Origin: Pseudomonadota bacterium
Lineage (GTDB): Bacteria; Pseudomonadota; Alphaproteobacteria; Rhizobiales; Beijerinckiaceae
Assembly: GCA_023386155.1 (NCBI GenBank)
Contig: JAEWKH010000016.1
Span: 1-64,000 of the forward strand
Length of the DNA: 64,000 bases
Reading direction: 5' to 3'
The stretch's first letter is position 1. Every line of letters starts with the position of its first letter. This document shows positions 26,531 to 34,740 of the stretch, piece by piece. The position numbers and the translations under genes are program-made. The notes under the pieces are model-generated. The model searched no databases, was not told the origin of the DNA, and saw only the letters and a program-made list of their open reading frames with translations.

Positions 26531-28164
26531 GCGGCCTCCCGCCCAAGCCACTGCTTCAGAACCGCAGCAGCATGCTCCTCACTGAGTTCAATGATCTGTT
26601 CCAGCTTCCGTTGCGGGGTACGCGGCATTTCGATCAGGCTATGTTCGTCCGCCTCGGACGTGACCTGCAGGGCGGCCTCCTTGCTGGCTTCGAGAGCCAC
26701 TTCAGCCTCGGCTGCAGCCAAGGCTGCGGCCTGCTCGCGCTGGAGTTCGAGCTCTGCCTGGTGGCGGGCCATGAGCATCCGCACGGCCGGACGCAGGCCG
26801 AACCAGATCATCATGGCGCACAGGGCAAGGATGGTCAGGGCATTCACCACCGTCCCGAACTGACGCATGAGGATCTCAGTGAGAGACGGACCTGGGATGG
26901 GTTGAAGCATTCCGCCGTCGTCGACGAAGCTGACGGCCGCGACCTTGATCTGATCGCCACGGGTCTTGCTGAACCCCGCTGCAGACGACACCAGCTGCTC
27001 GATCTCTGCAACCTTGGCATCGATCTCTTCAGGGGCCGCATTATCGCCGAGCAGCGACGTGATGCGCGACTTGTTCACCAGAACGGCGACGGAGAGGTTC
27101 TTGATCTGGTAGCCGTCGCTGATGGTCTGCACCGTCTTGGATGAAATCTCGTAGTTCGTCAGCTCTTCTCGGCGCTGGTTGTCCTCGCTTGAGCTGTCGC
27201 TCGAATCGGCACGAACATTCTCATCGGGGAGGTTCTGCTGAACGGTGGTCGGCTTTTGGCCGCTCCTGTTCTGAGAAACCTCCGTCTCCCTGATCGTACG
27301 CGTCGAACGCTCGACCTTCGATTCAGGGTTGTAGATCGTCTCGTTGGTGCTGACCTTGTCCGTGCTCAGGCGGGCCGCCACGCTGATCTCAAAGTTTCCG
27401 GTTCCGAGGTAAGGCGCAAGGGTGCGGCGCACATTGTCCTGGATTTCCAGGCCGACCGTCTTCTCGAGCCGGGCCATCTTGCCGGTCGAGGCATTGGCCA
27501 TGTCGTCTCCGGACATCAGGAGCGTGCCATCCGTATTCATGACGGTGACCTTATCCACCGCCATGCCAGGAATCGCGGCTGCCACGAGATGCCTGATCGC
27601 CTGGGCCGACGACGCGTCGTCGGACGGCACGGTACGGATGACGACGGAGGCGGAAGGCGGCTGCTGCTCGCGGCGGAAGGACCCGCGGTCCGGGAGGACG
27701 ATATGAACGCGGGCGGCCTTGATGCCCTTCATGCCCTGAATGGTCCGGGCAAGCTCGCCTTCGAGAGCCCGCACCTTGGTGACCTCCTGCATGAAGGACG
27801 TCAGACCGAGAGAGCCGAGATCGTTGAAAAGCTCGTAGCCGGACTTCGTGCTGTGCGGAAGCCCTTTCTCGGCCAGCAGCATCCGAGCCTGCGCCGTATT
27901 GCCATAGCTGACCAGCAGGGCCGTTCCGTCGGTGCTCACATCGAAGGGAATGCCCGCATCCTTCAGGACCGCGCCCATCCGCCCGACATCCTCACGGTCA
28001 AGACCCGTGTAGAGCGTCTCCTGGGCGGGCCGGCTGAGGTAGTAGGCGCCGATACCGACGGACAGGAAAACAACAAGACCGATTGCGGCCAAGGCAGCTA
28101 GGCGACGGGCGCCCAGCAGCATTAGACTACTCCAGAGTTTTTCGGCGTGTTGACGACCAGGCAT
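26527..28164 (-). CDS. fliF: MS-ring protein FliF
   Basis: A 545-residue protein with membrane helices near residues 20-42 and 430-455, YscJ-type ring-building domains (SGYELFNDLGSLGLTSFMQEV, RVHIVLPDRGSF), and a cytoplasmic FliG-binding tail. It is the first assembled part of the flagellum and the first gene of a six-gene operon. A flagellar box lies 49 bases upstream of the ATG. Brucella fliF is the known direct FtcR target, which fits. Confidence 0.97.
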   Translation of the reverse strand: MPGRQHAEKLWSSLMLLGARRLAALAAIGLVVFLSVGIGAYYLSRPAQETLYTGLDREDVGRMGAVLKDAGIPFDVSTDGTALLVSYGNTAQARMLLAEKGLPHSTKSGYELFNDLGSLGLTSFMQEVTKVRALEGELARTIQGMKGIKAARVHIVLPDRGSFRREQQPPSASVVIRTVPSDDASSAQAIRHLVAAAIPGMAVDKVTVMNTDGTLLMSGDDMANASTGKMARLEKTVGLEIQDNVRRTLAPYLGTGNFEISVAARLSTDKVSTNETIYNPESKVERSTRTIRETEVSQNRSGQKPTTVQQNLPDENVRADSSDSSSEDNQRREELTNYEISSKTVQTISDGYQIKNLSVAVLVNKSRITSLLGDNAAPEEIDAKVAEIEQLVSSAAGFSKTRGDQIKVAAVSFVDDGGMLQPIPGPSLTEILMRQFGTVVNALTILALCAMMIWFGLRPAVRMLMARHQAELELQREQAAALAAAEAEVALEASKEAALQVTSEADEHSLIEMPRTPQRKLEQIIELSEEHAAAVLKQWLGREAA

Positions 28165-28212
28165 AGAGAATCTCGGTACTGGAATGAGGTGTCGAGATCA
28201 CTTTTGCGCCGT

Positions 28213-28231
28213 CAACCTTGTGCGAAGGTTG
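28213..28231 (-). promoter_or_regulatory. Flagellar operon box upstream of fliF
   Basis: The minus strand reads CAACCTTCGCACAAGGTTG, the most regular copy: perfect 7-base arms CAACCTT/AAGGTTG around CGCAC. It lies 49 bases before the fliF ATG. Confidence 0.65.
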
Positions 28232-28283
28232 CTGCCCCCTCCACAGACCGCCGATTTCTCCGTCGAGGTTAGATGCCAGGCGG

Positions 28284-29021
28284 TCAGAAATATGATCGTA
28301 CCAAGCCGCTTACGAGAATGTTCCATCCGTCGATCAAGACGAAGAACAGGATCTTGAACGGTAGCGCCAGGACGGTTGGAGGCATCATCATCATGCCCAT
28401 GGACATCACCAGAGTCGCCACGATCATATCGATGACCAGGAAGGGCAGAGCGATCAGAAAGCCGATCTCGAACCCTCGCCTCAGCTCGGAGATCATGAAG
28501 GCGGGAATCAGGATCCGCAGGTCGATCTTCTCGCCTTCATCGGGCTTTGGGTAATTGACTGCCGCCAGGTCACTGAACATCTGGAGGTCCTTGGGCCGCA
28601 CATGGGTCAGCATGAAGTCGCGGAAAGGCTCCGTCGTTCTGGCAAATGCCTCCGCTTCGGAGATGCGGTTTTCCGTCAGCGGCCTGATCCCGTCATTCCA
28701 GGCCCGGTCGAAGGTCGGTCCCATGACAAAGAAGGTCATGAACAGGGATAGGCTGATCAGGAAGAGGTTGGCGGGGGTGCTCTGGAGGCCGATTCCCGAG
28801 CGCAGGAACGAAAAGGCGACCACGAACCGGGTGAAGCTGGTCACCATGATCAGAAGACCGGGAGCGAGGGACAGGACGGTCAGAAGGACGACGAGCTGAA
28901 TGATCCGACCGCTGACGGCGCCGTCGCCGGCGGGAATGAGCGATTCGAGGCCGGCGATCTGGGCGTGAGCACTCGTTGCAGTCAAAAAGAATGCACTGGC
29001 AATTATGAAACGGAGAGGCAT
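28284..29021 (-). CDS. fliP: Flagellar export gate protein FliP
   Basis: The 245-residue protein has a cleavable signal peptide (FIIASAFFLTATSAHA), four membrane segments, and FliP signatures VLSLAPGLLIMVTSFTRFV and IPAFMISELRRGFEIGFLI. FliP pentamers form the core of the export gate. No fliO is seen, as in most alphaproteobacteria. It is the last gene of the flgB operon. Confidence 0.96.
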   Translation of the reverse strand: MPLRFIIASAFFLTATSAHAQIAGLESLIPAGDGAVSGRIIQLVVLLTVLSLAPGLLIMVTSFTRFVVAFSFLRSGIGLQSTPANLFLISLSLFMTFFVMGPTFDRAWNDGIRPLTENRISEAEAFARTTEPFRDFMLTHVRPKDLQMFSDLAAVNYPKPDEGEKIDLRILIPAFMISELRRGFEIGFLIALPFLVIDMIVATLVMSMGMMMMPPTVLALPFKILFFVLIDGWNILVSGLVRSYF

Positions 29022-29092
29022 CGGTCACTATGTCTTTCAAGAATGGGAGAGGCATTCACCGGACGCGCTGCGAATGCGGCAAGGGATTCACC

Positions 29093-29602
29093 CTACTGAA
29101 CGATCAAGGTTTCAAGCACCAGCTCCTGGATCACCCCCCTCGAACGCAACCTTGCGCGCTCGTTGAGATCCTCGCGCAGGTGGAGGAGACCGCTCGGCCC
29201 CTGAATCTGCGCCAGCGACATGGTGCGAATATAGGCCAGGATGTCCTGCCTGGTCTCAGCCACCAGGACATCGGGGTGCTGCTCGTCCTGGGGCTTATAG
29301 ACAATGGATGCCTCGACCCTGACCCAGTCGCTCTCCGACCCTGCCAGATTGGTTACGACGGGGGCGAGCTTCCTGATCGCGATATCGCCCGAATACGGGC
29401 TGACGGACTCGGGATTCGAGGGTGCCTCCTTGTACTTCTCCTCGACCTGCCTTTCGATCCCGGACACCATGACCAGGCCGAAGCCCCCGCCGATGGCGGC
29501 GGACAGGAGGGTCAAAAGGCCGAGCGTCAGAAGCCATCTGAAAGAGCTCTCCTTGCTCGATGCGCTTCTGGAAGCCGCTGGAAGTTCTAAGGCCTTGGCC
29601 AT
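29093..29602 (-). CDS. fliL: Flagellar basal-body protein FliL
   Basis: A 169-residue protein with one membrane helix (about 25-48) and a periplasmic stomatin-like domain with RKLAPVVTNLAG, ETRQDILAYIRTMSLAQIQG and a C-terminal NERARLRSRGVIQELVLETLIVQ tail. FliL supports the stator ring. It lies between flgH and fliP, as in Sinorhizobium. The gene at 2934 has a related layout. Confidence 0.88.
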   Translation of the reverse strand: MAKALELPAASRSASSKESSFRWLLTLGLLTLLSAAIGGGFGLVMVSGIERQVEEKYKEAPSNPESVSPYSGDIAIRKLAPVVTNLAGSESDWVRVEASIVYKPQDEQHPDVLVAETRQDILAYIRTMSLAQIQGPSGLLHLREDLNERARLRSRGVIQELVLETLIVQ

Positions 29603-29626
29603 TCTTCTCTCGTCCCGATGATCTGC

Positions 29627-30325
29627 CTAGAAGGGCGCCACGATGTCGTAGATCTGCTGGCCATAGGCCGGCTGCTGGACCTCCATCAGGCGCCCGCGGC
29701 CGCCATAGGACACCCGTGCCTCCGCAATCTTGTCATAGCTGATCGTGTTCTTCGGCGAGATATCCCTCGGTCGCACGATGCCGGCGATGTTCAGGATGCG
29801 CAGCTCGTAGTTCACGCGCACCTCCTGCGATCCGCTGATCACGACGTTGCCGTTCGGCAGGACTTCATTGACGACCGCGGCGACGGAAAGGCGCAGCTTC
29901 TCCGACCTGTCGATCGTTCCCTTACCGGTCGAGGAGGATGCGGAATTGACGCCGAAATCACCGGTTCCGTCAGCGTCCCACCCTTTGAAGGAAAAGGCAT
30001 AATCCAGCCCCGCACCGATCGCGGACTTCCTCGATCTGTCGCTCGCATTGTCGAACTCTGCCTTGTCGTCGATCTGGATGTTGACTGTGACGATGTCACC
30101 GACTTGCCTTGCCCGCGGACTCGTAAAGAGGTCTGCGCTGGCGTTGCTCCAGGTGGAGTTCGGCGCAGTCCGCGCATTGGATTTGAACAGGTGAGGAAGG
30201 GGTTCCCGGTCGACGGGGATGCCCGAGCCGATGGGGGTCATTGCAGGCTCACGTCCGATTTCCTCGGGCCGCGTCGCGCAGGCGCCGAGGAAGCAAAGGC
30301 CAGCGATCAGGATGAAATATTTCAA
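29627..30325 (-). CDS. flgH: Flagellar L-ring lipoprotein FlgH
   Basis: The 232-residue protein has a lipoprotein signal ending LGACAT (Cys near residue 16) and FlgH signatures ADLFTSPRARQVGDIVTVNI, NVVISGSQEVRVNYE and GRLMEVQQPAYGQQIYD. It forms the outer-membrane ring of the basal body. It overlaps motE by four bases. Confidence 0.96.
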   Translation of the reverse strand: MKYFILIAGLCFLGACATRPEEIGREPAMTPIGSGIPVDREPLPHLFKSNARTAPNSTWSNASADLFTSPRARQVGDIVTVNIQIDDKAEFDNASDRSRKSAIGAGLDYAFSFKGWDADGTGDFGVNSASSSTGKGTIDRSEKLRLSVAAVVNEVLPNGNVVISGSQEVRVNYELRILNIAGIVRPRDISPKNTISYDKIAEARVSYGGRGRLMEVQQPAYGQQIYDIVAPF

Positions 30326-30837
30326 TTCTGCCTCACGGTGTTCTTGTCCCGCTTGGGAGCATCGGTGATGACATTCGCCAGCTGGGCCGCGCGTCCCGGA
30401 TCCATTTCATTCAGGACAGAGCTCGCCACCCGAGGACTGAGCTTGGCAATAACGGCCGCAGCGATCTCCTCATCCATATTGGTGAGCTGTAACGCAGCTG
30501 CGTCCGGCCGCATGCGCGAGTAGATCATGACGATCGTCTCATCCGCCTTTTCCAGGACTTCATTCCTGCGACGGAGCCATTCCTCGTATTCGGCGCGCTT
30601 GGCTTCCAGAACCTTGAGGCGCCCCTCTATTTCCTTTTCCATGTCGGCGAGAGCCTGCTTCTGAAGAGCGAAGCGTGCATCGGCCGCCGCGTCGGCAATG
30701 TTCGCGCAGTACTGGCTGCTCTTATTGTCCGCTTTGACGTCCTGCGCTCGGGCATCCTGATGCGCGGCCATCCCGAGAAGCGTACCGATGGCAACGGTCA
30801 TCGGCAGGAACGCTTTGATGATCTTGGATTCGGTCAT
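30322..30837 (-). CDS. motE: MotE-like chaperone for MotC
   Basis: A 171-residue secreted protein: signal peptide up to QDARAQ, a coiled coil (about 55-105, with EKEIEGRLKVLEAKRAEYEEW), and a C-terminal MgtE-N-like domain with MRPDAAALQLTNMDEEIAAAVIAKL. In Sinorhizobium MotE stabilises MotC in the periplasm. The order flgI-motE-flgH is the rhizobial order. It overlaps flgI and flgH by ATGA at both ends. Confidence 0.88.
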   Translation of the reverse strand: MTESKIIKAFLPMTVAIGTLLGMAAHQDARAQDVKADNKSSQYCANIADAAADARFALQKQALADMEKEIEGRLKVLEAKRAEYEEWLRRRNEVLEKADETIVMIYSRMRPDAAALQLTNMDEEIAAAVIAKLSPRVASSVLNEMDPGRAAQLANVITDAPKRDKNTVRQN

Positions 30838-31931
30838 TGGATCACCAGTTCTGCTTGAAGTGCTCCGGCAGTTTTTACCGCCTGAAGAATGGCAATGACA
30901 TCCGATGGCTTGAGCCCCATCTGATTGAGTCCCTTGACGAGCGTCTGCAGATCCGCTCCCCGGACAATGGCGAGCGGCACCCTTTCCTCGGCAGCCGTGA
31001 TCTGCGTGCGCGGCACGACGACGGTCTGCCCCATGGAGAATGGATCGGGCTGGGACACTTCAGGAGTTTCGGTCACACGGATCGTCAGAGCCCCATGGGT
31101 GATTGCCACCGTCGAGATCTGAACGTTCTTCCCGATCACGACCGTTCCCGTCCGCTGATCCACTACGATCCTAGCGGGCGTGTCGGGCCTGATCTCAAGG
31201 TCGCCCAACTCGGCGATGAACCGGGTCGCAGCAACGTTCTTCGGCTTCTGCAGAACGACGGTCCGGTAATCACGCGGAGATGCGACCCGAACGCCAAACC
31301 GCTGCTGGGCATATTGGTTGATCGCATCCGTGATCAGGGTAGCCGTCTTGTAATCGGGATTCTTGAGTTCGAAAGCCAGCGAGCCGACGGCGTCGAAACC
31401 GCCTTGGACTTCACGCTCGATCAGAGCGCCGTTGGGGATACGTCCCGCAGTCGCGACACCCGACGTAAGCGTCTCGGCCTGCCCCTGCGCAGAGAATCCG
31501 GAAACGGCAATCGCGCCCTGCGCGACCGCATAGACCTGCCCGTCGCCGCCCTGCAATGCCGTCAGCATCAGGGTCCCTCCCTTCAGGGAGGTCGCATCGC
31601 CCATCGACGTGACCGTCACGTCGATGCGCGATCCCGCCCCGACAAAAGGCGGAAGGTCGGCCGTGACGATCACGGCTGCAACGTTGCGGGTTCGCAAGTT
31701 GATATCGCGGACGTTGACGCCCATGCGGTCCAGCATCGACTGGAGGGACTGCTCGGTGAACTGGGAGTTGCGAAGCGTATCGCCCGTCCCTTGCAGACCC
31801 ATGACCAGACCATAACCGATCAGCTGGTTGTCGCGAACGCCTTGAACGGCGGCCACATCCTTGATGCGCGTTGCGGCATGACTCTGGAGAGAGACGAGAA
31901 CTGCGATAAGAAAAAGGATTGTTCGAAGCAT
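30834..31931 (-). CDS. flgI: Flagellar P-ring protein FlgI
   Basis: The 365-residue protein has a signal peptide (TILFLIAVLVSLQSHA) and FlgI signatures RIKDVAAVQGVRDNQLIGYG, LQGTGDT and MLDRMGVN. It forms the periplasmic P ring with FlgA as chaperone, whose gene lies two bases upstream. Length is normal. Confidence 0.97.
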   Translation of the reverse strand: MLRTILFLIAVLVSLQSHAATRIKDVAAVQGVRDNQLIGYGLVMGLQGTGDTLRNSQFTEQSLQSMLDRMGVNVRDINLRTRNVAAVIVTADLPPFVGAGSRIDVTVTSMGDATSLKGGTLMLTALQGGDGQVYAVAQGAIAVSGFSAQGQAETLTSGVATAGRIPNGALIEREVQGGFDAVGSLAFELKNPDYKTATLITDAINQYAQQRFGVRVASPRDYRTVVLQKPKNVAATRFIAELGDLEIRPDTPARIVVDQRTGTVVIGKNVQISTVAITHGALTIRVTETPEVSQPDPFSMGQTVVVPRTQITAAEERVPLAIVRGADLQTLVKGLNQMGLKPSDVIAILQAVKTAGALQAELVIQ

Positions 31932-31933
31932 CG

Positions 31934-32395
31934 CTAGAACCCGATCCGGATCCGGCCGTCGGACTGAACCCGGCCGGTAATGATCCGGCCGCTATCGGCA
32001 TTCTTGACCTGGATCGTTTCGCCCATGGCGCCGGATTGCAGCGGGATGCCCGTTCCCATGATCGTTAGCCCACCTTCCTCGAACACGATCTGTGCCTGAA
32101 CCCCACGCGTCACGAGCTTCGGGTCATCGACGGCACTCATTGGAATCGGCTCCCCGGGCAGGAGCGTCCGCCGCGCCATCTTCCCGGCAAGAACCCGGGG
32201 AGACTCGATGACAGCCGTCCTGTAGCGATAGTTCTCTGGAAATGTCCGATCCTTGAGCATCGACTCGTTGATCGTGTCGCCGGGGTAGATGGTGACCGAT
32301 GGCACCGGCAGAACGCGCTCTTCGGCCATTGCGACCTGAGCGGCTGTCAGGGAAAGGACGACCACCGCAGGAGCAAGATGAGTGAGATGCTTCAT
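31934..32395 (-). CDS. flgA: P-ring chaperone FlgA
   Basis: A 153-residue periplasmic protein with a signal peptide and the SAF-domain signatures YPGDTINESML, RTLLPGEPIPMSAV and VFEEGGLTIMGTGIPLQSG with GETIQVKN near the end. It escorts FlgI to the P ring. It is shorter than enteric FlgA because the N-terminal domain is reduced. It lies between flgG and flgI. Confidence 0.93.
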   Translation of the reverse strand: MKHLTHLAPAVVVLSLTAAQVAMAEERVLPVPSVTIYPGDTINESMLKDRTFPENYRYRTAVIESPRVLAGKMARRTLLPGEPIPMSAVDDPKLVTRGVQAQIVFEEGGLTIMGTGIPLQSGAMGETIQVKNADSGRIITGRVQSDGRIRIGF

Positions 32396-32419
32396 GTGAC
32401 TATCACCCGGCTTCCGGCT

Positions 32420-33208
32420 TTAGCGGATGCCCTTGGAAACGGTTCCCGCCATATCGTCGGCAGCCTGGATCACCTTCGAGTTCATCTCGAAGGCCCGCTG
32501 AGCGGAAATCAGATTCGTGATCTCCTTGATCGGATCGACGTTGGAGGCCTCAAGGTAGCCCTGGTGGATCTTGCCATAGCCCGGATCGGAAGGAACGCCC
32601 ACGGCCGGAGCGCCGGACGCCAGCGTCTCGCGGTAGTAGTTGTTGCCGATCGGCTCCAGGCCCGCGTCATTGGCGAAATTCGCGACGGTCAGCTGTCCCA
32701 GGTTCTCGGGGTCCGCCTGTCCGTCGATCTTGGCGAAGATCTCGCCGGATTCGTTGATCGTGACATCCAGCGTGTTCGCCGGAATGATGATCGGTGGATT
32801 GAGCGTATAGCCATCGAGGGTAACAAGCTGCCCTTCGCCGTTCTTGTTGAAGGAGCCTGCACGGGTATAGACGATCTCGCCACTGGGAGCATTGACTTGA
32901 AACCAGCCTCGGCCGTTCAGGGCCAGATCGAACTGGTTCGACGTGTTCGTGAGCGATCCCTGCCGGTGCAGGTTGCGGATTGCCGCCGTGCGCACGCCGA
33001 GGCCCAGCATGGCTCCCTCCGGAACCGGGCTCGAACCTGTTTGGTTCGGAACCGCCTGGGACCGCTCGGTCTGGTAGAGGAGGTCCGTGAACTCGGCCCG
33101 CGCTCCCTTGAAGGCAGTGGTGTTCACGTTCGAGATGTTGTTGGCAATGACTTCGACATTAAGCTGCTGTGCATTCATACCAGTGGCAGCGATCGCGAGC
33201 GCTCTCAT
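32420..33208 (-). CDS. flgG: Distal rod protein FlgG
   Basis: A 262-residue protein with the rod signature AATGMNAQQLNVEVIANNIS and NVNTTAFK, and C-terminal LISAQRAFEMNSKVIQAAD. The exact start is set by an AAGGAGA ribosome site before MRALAIA; a longer in-frame ATG 60 bases upstream has no such site and overlaps fliE. FlgG forms the distal rod through the P and L rings. Confidence 0.96.
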   Translation of the reverse strand: MRALAIAATGMNAQQLNVEVIANNISNVNTTAFKGARAEFTDLLYQTERSQAVPNQTGSSPVPEGAMLGLGVRTAAIRNLHRQGSLTNTSNQFDLALNGRGWFQVNAPSGEIVYTRAGSFNKNGEGQLVTLDGYTLNPPIIIPANTLDVTINESGEIFAKIDGQADPENLGQLTVANFANDAGLEPIGNNYYRETLASGAPAVGVPSDPGYGKIHQGYLEASNVDPIKEITNLISAQRAFEMNSKVIQAADDMAGTVSKGIR

Positions 33209-33218
33209 TGGAATCTCC

Positions 33219-33548
33219 TTAAATCGCCATCCGAGCAATTTCTTGATAGGCCGCGACCACCTTGTCACGGATTGCGATAGCCGTCTGAAGCGTCTGCTCC
33301 GCGGACATCACAGCCTCGACGACCTTCTGCACCGAGGCTTTGCCTTGAATTCCAGCGATCGATGCGGCTTCGCCGGCCTTCAGGGTATCGACGGCCGATG
33401 TGGCCATTTGAGCCATCACATCGCTGAAGCTCGCCTGGGATGCGCCCGCGACCGCCCCTGCGGCGGGTGTCGCGCCGAAGGTAGGAATCGCTGCGACCGC
33501 TGCAGGGCGGTCGATCATAGATGATATTGAGGTAACTGCGCTGACCAT
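33219..33548 (-). CDS. fliE: MS ring-rod junction protein FliE
   Basis: The 109-residue protein ends in the FliE C-terminal helix SAEQTLQTAIAIRDKVVAAYQ with EIARMAI, the region that meets the rod. The N-terminal part is Ala-rich and variable. It lies between flgC and flgG as in most alphaproteobacteria, one base after flgC. Confidence 0.93.
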   Translation of the reverse strand: MVSAVTSISSMIDRPAAVAAIPTFGATPAAGAVAGASQASFSDVMAQMATSAVDTLKAGEAASIAGIQGKASVQKVVEAVMSAEQTLQTAIAIRDKVVAAYQEIARMAI

Positions 33549-33549
33549 C

Positions 33550-33969
33550 TCAGCCTCTCAGAAGATCGATTGTTGCGGAGATCATGGCTCGGGCCTGCTT
33601 CATCATCTGCAGGTTCGCCTGATAGGATCGATTGGCCTCCCGCATATCCGCCATCTCGATCAGCATGTTCACGTTAGGCTTCTTGACCATCCCGTTCTCG
33701 TCCGCAGCCGGGTTGCCGGGATCGTACTCGACGGGATAGGCAGAACTGTCCTGCCCGATATCCTTGACCGCGACCGAGGCTGCACCCAGCGTTCGGTCGA
33801 GCTCGGACTTGAAGGTGATCGTCTTGCGGGTATAGGGATCGGACCCCGGCGTGCGCCCCGTGGACTGAGCGTTCGCGATATTCTCGGAAATGACCCGAAG
33901 TCGGGATGACTGCGCTTCCAGACCGGAGCTCGACAGCTTGCTGGATGCAACTAAGGGATCGATCATCAC
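33550..33969 (-). CDS. flgC: Proximal rod protein FlgC
   Basis: A 139-residue rod protein with the N-terminal motif LEAQSSRLRVISENIANAQST and PYTRK, and a C-terminal NVNMLIEMADMREANRSYQA helix. It builds the proximal rod with FlgB and FlgF. The ATG overlaps the flgB stop by four bases. Confidence 0.95.
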   Translation of the reverse strand: MMIDPLVASSKLSSSGLEAQSSRLRVISENIANAQSTGRTPGSDPYTRKTITFKSELDRTLGAASVAVKDIGQDSSAYPVEYDPGNPAADENGMVKKPNVNMLIEMADMREANRSYQANLQMMKQARAMISATIDLLRG

Positions 33970-34352
33970 GAAGTCCTCACGCTCGACATCAGCATTCGGT
34001 GGAATGACTTGACGATGCTCGTGTTCAATGAATGCTGCCGGTTGACCTCGCCGGATTTGACGAGTTCCTGCTCAAGGCTCACCGAGTTCTTGGAATAGAC
34101 GGTGTCCCAGCTATCCGCCTTCTTGACCTTGCTCGCTTCGGCGCGTGACGGGGTAAAGCCGATATGGCCGGCGTCCGTCGCAGCCATGGTCAGTTTCGTT
34201 TTGTCCAGCACGTCGGCAAATGGCTCAACGTCCCTGGCTCGATAACCAGGTGTATTGGCATTGGCGACATTGCCGGCAATCGTCGTCTGGCGAGCGGCTA
34301 GCCACTGAGCCTGTCGCGATGCCAAGTCGAACAGATAGACAGGTGCCGTCAC
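33966..34352 (-). CDS. flgB: Proximal rod protein FlgB
   Basis: The 128-residue protein has the rod motif NVANANTPGYRARDV after a helix, and a C-terminal SLNTSIVKSFHRMLMSSVRTS tail. It is the first gene of a ten-gene operon reaching fliP, with a flagellar box 43 bases upstream. Length is standard. Confidence 0.95.
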   Translation of the reverse strand: MTAPVYLFDLASRQAQWLAARQTTIAGNVANANTPGYRARDVEPFADVLDKTKLTMAATDAGHIGFTPSRAEASKVKKADSWDTVYSKNSVSLEQELVKSGEVNRQHSLNTSIVKSFHRMLMSSVRTS

Positions 34353-34394
34353 AGGTGCCTCCAGGCAAGTATGGTAAAGAGGGGTTTAACCCTC

Positions 34395-34413
34395 CAACCT
34401 TGCACGAGGCTGG
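34395..34413 (-). promoter_or_regulatory. Flagellar operon box upstream of flgB
   Basis: The minus strand reads CCAGCCTCGTGCAAGGTTG, with the TCRYRCAAGS core and partly paired AGCCT/AGGTT flanks. It lies 43 bases before the flgB ATG. Confidence 0.6.
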
Positions 34414-34503
34414 CGTGGCTGCCGGTGAACGCGGTCAGGGATTTCGGGCACAAGGGCGGCAGCAGGATCCTGCCAGCTCCTTAGAATTCAGCTGAGATAG
34501 TAG

Positions 34504-34544
34504 AGGCAAGGACTTTAAATGATATGTTATTTAAACACTTGCCT
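34504..34544. promoter_or_regulatory. Large interrupted AT-rich dyad upstream of fixL
   Basis: AGGCAAG (34504-34510) pairs with CTTGCCT (34538-34544), and within them TTTAAAT (34514-34520) pairs with ATTTAAA (34529-34535). This double dyad lies about 200 bases before fixL and 150 bases before flgB. It has the form of an operator for a dimeric or tetrameric regulator; it is not a FixK/FNR box. Confidence 0.4.
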
Positions 34545-34740
34545 ATCAGACCTCGCCGCTTCAGGCGCGACAATCTCGCAACCTCGTTTTCCGACTTTTC
34601 AATTGCCGAATTCATCACGCTGATGCAATCGCAACGGTGACATCTACTGCCGAACAGGCATATCAATTTTGTTGTTCAGGATGATTCTTCGCCGTTAAGC
34701 TTCGATCCTGCATACAGCGCAGCACATGGGTTGGGGGGAA

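Larger units (their letters stand above)
34353..34740. other. Divergent intergenic region flgB / fixL
   Basis: This 388-base gap holds the flgB box (34395-34413), a 12-base palindrome GCAGGATCCTGC at 34462-34473, a large AT-rich dyad at 34504-34544 and an AT-rich stretch up to 34700. The 61-codon open frame on the minus strand at 34481-34666 has no ribosome site or known motif, and I do not call it. Confidence 0.5.

Noticed and set aside
34481..34666. Possible 61-codon gene between flgB and fixL
   Set aside because: AT-rich, no ribosome site, and it spans the dyad that looks regulatory.
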